Source: Candidatus Peregrinibacteria bacterium RIFCSPLOWO2_01_FULL_39_12 (GTDB lineage: Bacteria > Patescibacteriota > Gracilibacteria > UBA1369 > LOWO2-01-FULL-3). Taken from it: a stretch of 26,451 bases of DNA. The first letter of the stretch is position 1. Every line of letters starts with the position of its first letter. Location: assembly GCA_001787455.1 (NCBI GenBank), contig MFXA01000026.1, positions 1 to 26,451 of the forward strand, written 5' to 3'. Shown piece after piece: positions 22,796 through 26,451 of the stretch. A model generated the notes under the pieces. It ran no database searches, was not told where the DNA came from, and worked only from the letters and a program-made list of their open reading frames with translations. The translations under genes and the position numbers were made by a program.

Positions 22796-24172
22796 TTACT
22801 TTTTTTCTTTCATAACTTCATCTATGCCTCCTCTCATGTAAAAAGCGCCCTCATCCATATCATCACACTTCCCGTCCAAAATTTCTTTAAATCCTCTCAC
22901 TGTGTCCTTCAATGAAACATATTTCCCTTCGCGTCCGGTAAACGTTTCAGCAACAAAGAAAGGCTGTGACAAAAATTTCTGTATCTTGCGCGCACGTCTT
23001 ACAGTCAACTTATCTTCCTCGGAAAGCTCCTCCATTCCAAGAATCGCGATAATATCCTGCAAATCCTTATATCTCTGCAAAATTTTCTGAACACCGCGGG
23101 CTGTGTTGTAATGTTCTTCCCCAACTATATCGGGTGACAAAATCGTGGATGTGGAATCCAAAGGATCAACCGCAGGATAAATTCCAAGTTCCGATAAGCT
23201 TCTTGAAAGAACCACCGTAGAATCCAAATGCCCGAAAGTCGTGGCTGGCGCAGGATCCGTAAGATCGTCAGCAGGGACATAAACAGCCTGAATTGAAGTG
23301 ATCGAACCTTTTTTTGTAGAAGTGATTCTTTCCTGCAAAGCACCCATTTCAGTCGCAAGAGTTGGCTGATACCCCACAGCTGAAGGAATACGTCCGAGCA
23401 AAGCCGAAACCTCGGAACCGGCCTGCGTAAAACGGAAAATATTATCTATAAACAAAAGCACATCCTGCCCCTCTTCATCACGAAAATATTCCGCCATTGT
23501 AACACCTGTGAGACCAACCCTTTGGCGCACTCCCGGCGGTTCGTTCATCTGCCCGAACACAAGAGTTGTTTTCTCCAAAACACCGGTTCCCTTCATCTCA
23601 TGATAAAGGTCATTTCCCTCGCGGCTTCTTTCCCCCACTCCCGCAAATACGGAAAATCCTCCATGCTCCTGAGCGATATTTCTTATAAGCTCCATGATAA
23701 CAACTGTCTTCCCAACTCCCGCTCCTCCAAAAAGACCGACTTTCCCTCCTTTAATAATAGGACAAATCAAATCTATTACTTTTATGCCTGTTTCCAAAAC
23801 TTCCGTTTCGGTGGATTGCTCATCAAAACCTGGAGGAGGTCGGTGAATCGGATAATGTTTTTTTGATTGAACCGGCTCCTTGTCATCCAGCGGATTGCCA
23901 AGCACGTCAAACATACGACCAAGCGTTTCACGGCCTACGGGAACGGTAATCGGCGCACCAAGATTTTTAACTTCCTGGTTTCTTTTCAAACCGTCCGTTG
24001 TCCCCATCGCAACAGTTCGGACAGAATTTCCGCCAAGATGCTGTTGAGTTTCCAAAATCAACTTTTCTTTGCCTACATCAACCTGCAAAGCATCATATAT
24101 TTTTGGAAGATCCTCCCCTGTAAACGAGCAGTCTACAACCGCCCCGATAATTTGCGTAACTTTTCCAGACAT
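22796..24172 (-). CDS. atpD: ATP synthase subunit beta
   Basis: The 458-residue catalytic subunit of F1. The P-loop GGAGVGKT is at 149-156, the catalytic glutamate is E181 in GVGERSREGNDLY, and the Walker B region is VLLFIDNIFRFTQAGSEVSA. The helix-turn-helix loop reads EELSEED instead of the common DELSDED. Length and order of motifs are normal. The start MSGKVTQIIGAVVDCSF matches the family. The gene lies between atpG and atpC with only 11 and 10 bases between them. Confidence 0.98.
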   Translation of the reverse strand: MSGKVTQIIGAVVDCSFTGEDLPKIYDALQVDVGKEKLILETQQHLGGNSVRTVAMGTTDGLKRNQEVKNLGAPITVPVGRETLGRMFDVLGNPLDDKEPVQSKKHYPIHRPPPGFDEQSTETEVLETGIKVIDLICPIIKGGKVGLFGGAGVGKTVVIMELIRNIAQEHGGFSVFAGVGERSREGNDLYHEMKGTGVLEKTTLVFGQMNEPPGVRQRVGLTGVTMAEYFRDEEGQDVLLFIDNIFRFTQAGSEVSALLGRIPSAVGYQPTLATEMGALQERITSTKKGSITSIQAVYVPADDLTDPAPATTFGHLDSTVVLSRSLSELGIYPAVDPLDSTSTILSPDIVGEEHYNTARGVQKILQRYKDLQDIIAILGMEELSEEDKLTVRRARKIQKFLSQPFFVAETFTGREGKYVSLKDTVRGFKEILDGKCDDMDEGAFYMRGGIDEVMKEKK

Positions 24173-24183
24173 ATTTTTTCTTG

Positions 24184-25098
24184 TTATGTTAATAGTAAAG
24201 AACTCGCGGCGATTTCGGCAATTTCCGATGTGATAGCCGCCTGGCGAGCTTGATTATAAGTTAAAACCAATCCATCCAATAAATCCGTTGCGGCCTGCGT
24301 GGCGTTTTGCATGGCAACCATTCTGGCGCTGTGTTCCGATGCCGCAGCCTCAAGAACAGCTTGATATATCTGCATCTCCACAAGCTGGGGAATAATATTT
24401 TTCAAGATATATTCGGGAGAAGGCTCGAGTTTATATTCAATATCTTTTTCTGTTATTTTAGCAACCTTCCCGAATTTTGATCCCAGCTCCTGAAGCATCT
24501 CTGAAAAAGTTTCCACAGAAAACGGAAGAAGCGCCTTAACAACAGGTTTTTGGACAAGCGTGGAAACAAAGTCGGGATACACAATCGCAACTTCGTCATA
24601 ATCCCCTTTCTCGAAACCCTTCATCGCAATTCTGCTTATCGCAAGCGTATCCGAAAATTTCGTATTAAGTGAAAACGCAGGGAAAACAAACTCAACATTT
24701 TTCCCGATTCTTCTTAAAAATTCAGCACCTTTTTTACCGGAAGCGGCAAAAGAAATCTTCGCATTTGGATACTTTTCTTTTAATCTGTCCAAAAGTTTTG
24801 AAACTTTCCTGAATAAATTTGCGTTAAGCCCTCCACACAAACCTTTATCAGTTGTGAAAAGGACAACAAGGATATTTTTTCTTTCCCTCGACTTAAAAAA
24901 AGCATGAAGATTGGAATGTTTTTTGGATAATTTGGACAAAATAGAAAACGCCAAATATCCGTAAGTTCTAAGCCTTACAGCATTATCAACGGCTTTTTTC
25001 ATCTTTGAAGTGGCAACAAGTTCCATAGCCTTTGTAATCTGGCGGGTAGACTTGATAGACTTAATCTTTCTCTTTATGTCCTTTACCGAATTTGGCAT
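24184..25098 (-). CDS. atpG: ATP synthase subunit gamma
   Basis: A 304-residue central shaft of F1. The N-terminal coiled-coil helix has the family mark DIKRKIKSIKSTRQITKAME, followed by MVATSKMKKA-like LVATSKMKKAV. The central domain has TTDKGLCGGLNANLF. The C-terminal helix carries the conserved ARMVAMQNATQAATDLL and the closing ITSEIAEIAASS. The ATG lies inside the end of atpA, so the two genes overlap by 16 bases, which suggests translational coupling. Confidence 0.97.
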   Translation of the reverse strand: MPNSVKDIKRKIKSIKSTRQITKAMELVATSKMKKAVDNAVRLRTYGYLAFSILSKLSKKHSNLHAFFKSRERKNILVVLFTTDKGLCGGLNANLFRKVSKLLDRLKEKYPNAKISFAASGKKGAEFLRRIGKNVEFVFPAFSLNTKFSDTLAISRIAMKGFEKGDYDEVAIVYPDFVSTLVQKPVVKALLPFSVETFSEMLQELGSKFGKVAKITEKDIEYKLEPSPEYILKNIIPQLVEMQIYQAVLEAAASEHSARMVAMQNATQAATDLLDGLVLTYNQARQAAITSEIAEIAASSLLLT

Positions 25099-26451
25099 GA
25101 CAAAAAATCTTTAAGTGCTGATTTTAATCTTTCTTCAAGTTCGGGAGATAATTCCTTCTTCTCTTTTATTTCTTTCAAAATATCGGAATATTTCGCTTCA
25201 AAAAACTTATACAATTTTTCTTCGCATTCCTTAACTTGCATTACAGGAACTTTCTCGAAATAGTCGTTGATTCCCGCATACAAAACCACAACCTGTTTTT
25301 CAACGGAAATTGGAGCATACTGAGGCTGTTTCAAGATTTCGGTTAAACGATCACCTTTATTAAGCTGTTTTTGTGTAGCTTCATCCAAATCCGAGCCGAA
25401 CTGCGCGAAAACGGCAAGCTCACGATATTGCGCAAGCTCAAGTTTCAGTTTTCCTGCAACTTTTTTCATAGCTTTGATCTGAGCCGCAGAACCTACGCGG
25501 GAAACAGAAAGCCCAACATTAAGCGCAGGACGAATTCCTTTATAAAAAAGGTCGGATTCAAGATAAATTTGCCCGTCGGTAATTGAAATTACATTCGTAG
25601 GAATATACGCAGACACATCACCCGCTTGAGTTTCAATGATAGGCAGAGCCGTCAAAGAACCGCCTCCGGATTTTTCATCCAGCTTGCACGCGCGTTCAAG
25701 AAGTCTTGAATGAAGATAAAAAACATCTCCCGGATACGCCTCGCGTCCCGAAGGTCTTCTTAAAAGCAGTGAAACTTCGCGGTACGCCCACGCATGTTTT
25801 GAAAGATCATCATAAATTACAAGCACATCTTTTCCAAGATCCAAAAAATACTCACCCATTGCGCATCCGGCAAACGGAGCAAGATAAGTTAACGACGCAG
25901 GATCGGAAGCCGAAGTCCTGACAATCATCGTATACTCCATGGCTCCTCTTTTCTCCAACTCGGCAACAATTTTCGCAACCTTGGATTCTTTTTGCCCGAC
26001 AGCAACATAAACACAAATCATATTTTCACCTTTTTGATTTACAATCGCGTCAATTGCAACCGCAGTCTTTCCGGTTTGACGGTCACCAATAATAAGCTCG
26101 CGTTGTCCGCGCCCGATCGGAATCATGGAATCAATTGCCTTAATTCCTGTCTGCACGGGAGTATTAACAGACTTTCTTTTAATAACGCGGGGCGCAATCT
26201 TTTCAATCGGATAAAATTTGGACGTTTTTATTTCCCCCTTGCCGTCTTTCGGATTGCCAAGAGGATCAACAACACGCCCAATCAAAGCCTCCCCCACGGG
26301 AACAGACAAAATTTTGCCGGTTGTCTTAACCTCATCACCTTCTTTAATCCCTTTATCGCTTCCCAAAATAATCGCACCCACATTATCTTCCTCAAGATTA
26401 AGAGCAACACCCATCTGCCCGGAGGAAAATTCAATCATTTCCTGCGAAGCA
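25083..26451 (-). CDS. atpA: ATP synthase subunit alpha, 5' end beyond window
   Basis: The non-catalytic nucleotide-binding subunit of F1. The reading frame runs off the window edge; codons before the internal ATG at 26438 (ASQE) match the family segment before MIEF, so that ATG is internal and about 50 residues are missing. The P-loop is GDRQTGKT (about 26085-26062), followed by AIDAIVNQ. VIYDDLSKHAWAYREVSLLLRRPSGREAYPGDVFY (in two blocks), the arginine-finger segment SVSRVGSAAQ and the tail LDEATQKQLNKG are all typical. A normal operon would have atpE, atpF and atpH just upstream, outside the window. Confidence 0.97.
   Translation of the reverse strand, partial: ASQEMIEFSSGQMGVALNLEEDNVGAIILGSDKGIKEGDEVKTTGKILSVPVGEALIGRVVDPLGNPKDGKGEIKTSKFYPIEKIAPRVIKRKSVNTPVQTGIKAIDSMIPIGRGQRELIIGDRQTGKTAVAIDAIVNQKGENMICVYVAVGQKESKVAKIVAELEKRGAMEYTMIVRTSASDPASLTYLAPFAGCAMGEYFLDLGKDVLVIYDDLSKHAWAYREVSLLLRRPSGREAYPGDVFYLHSRLLERACKLDEKSGGGSLTALPIIETQAGDVSAYIPTNVISITDGQIYLESDLFYKGIRPALNVGLSVSRVGSAAQIKAMKKVAGKLKLELAQYRELAVFAQFGSDLDEATQKQLNKGDRLTEILKQPQYAPISVEKQVVVLYAGINDYFEKVPVMQVKECEEKLYKFFEAKYSDILKEIKEKKELSPELEERLKSALKDFLSCQIR

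Noticed and set aside
1..26451. TGA read as glycine (recoded genetic code)
   Set aside because: TGA ends both cysteine-rich proteins and mntA at sensible places, and core genes contain no in-frame TGA.
1..26451. CRISPR array, rRNA genes or intact transposase genes
   Set aside because: No regularly spaced direct repeats, rRNA signatures or transposase motifs were seen when reading both strands.

Overview
The window most likely comes from a member of the Candidate Phyla Radiation (Patescibacteria). It is AT-rich and densely packed, with few recognisable Shine-Dalgarno sites. It carries two paralogous cysteine-rich zinc-ribbon proteins and several tiny membrane proteins of types I associate with that group. 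TGA acts as a genuine stop (for example at both zinc-ribbon genes), so the recoded TGA=Gly code of some relatives is not used. A finer placement (for example Peregrinibacteria) is a guess. No gene-free stretch exceeds 300 bases.

Layout. (1) 1-6005, minus strand: the start of a ferredoxin cut by the window edge, two cysteine-rich zinc-ribbon paralogues, an EamA-type transporter, a small three-helix membrane protein, an anchored PsbP-like protein and a DoxX-like membrane protein. (2) 6124-7140: a decayed patch with a probable TrmB-like C-terminal remnant, an intact MNT antitoxin next to a frameshifted HEPN toxin, and tRNA-Ser(CGA) with its terminator. (3) 7236-8949: an HD-domain hydrolase and rlmN, convergent. 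(4) 9092-18056, minus strand: the most interesting part, a tightly packed ten-gene unit that begins with a CsoR-type copper sensor whose operator sits on its own -10 box, and ends with a CopA-type Cu(I) ATPase and a hairpin terminator. Between them lie two DUF1573 proteins (one a lipoprotein, one fused to a thioredoxin-like domain and a CcdA membrane domain), an anchored double thioredoxin-like protein, and five membrane proteins mostly rich in Cys, His or Met. One is a 57-residue protein that shares an identical C-terminal PDMVGGC with its neighbour. (5) 18127-20229, plus strand: a K+-independent-type proton-pumping pyrophosphatase. (6) 20381-26451, minus strand: F-type ATP synthase genes in the order A-G-D-C-Z-B, with atpB moved to the 3' end, then a four-helix membrane protein.

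How the parts fit (inference): region 4 looks like a copper-responsive envelope system joining Cu(I) export to extracytoplasmic thiol redox. CcdA and the thioredoxin-like domains could keep the many envelope cysteines reduced, while the DUF1573, CCAH, CEFCC/CGCAH and GGC-tail proteins bind or pass metal. Regions 5 and 6 form an ion-gradient energy module. A separate layer is a set of GC-rich hairpin sequences found inside three coding regions (4732-4777, 8036-8083, 13428-13444) and in one structured intergenic element (20236-20382). At least two of the coding copies look like in-frame insertions.
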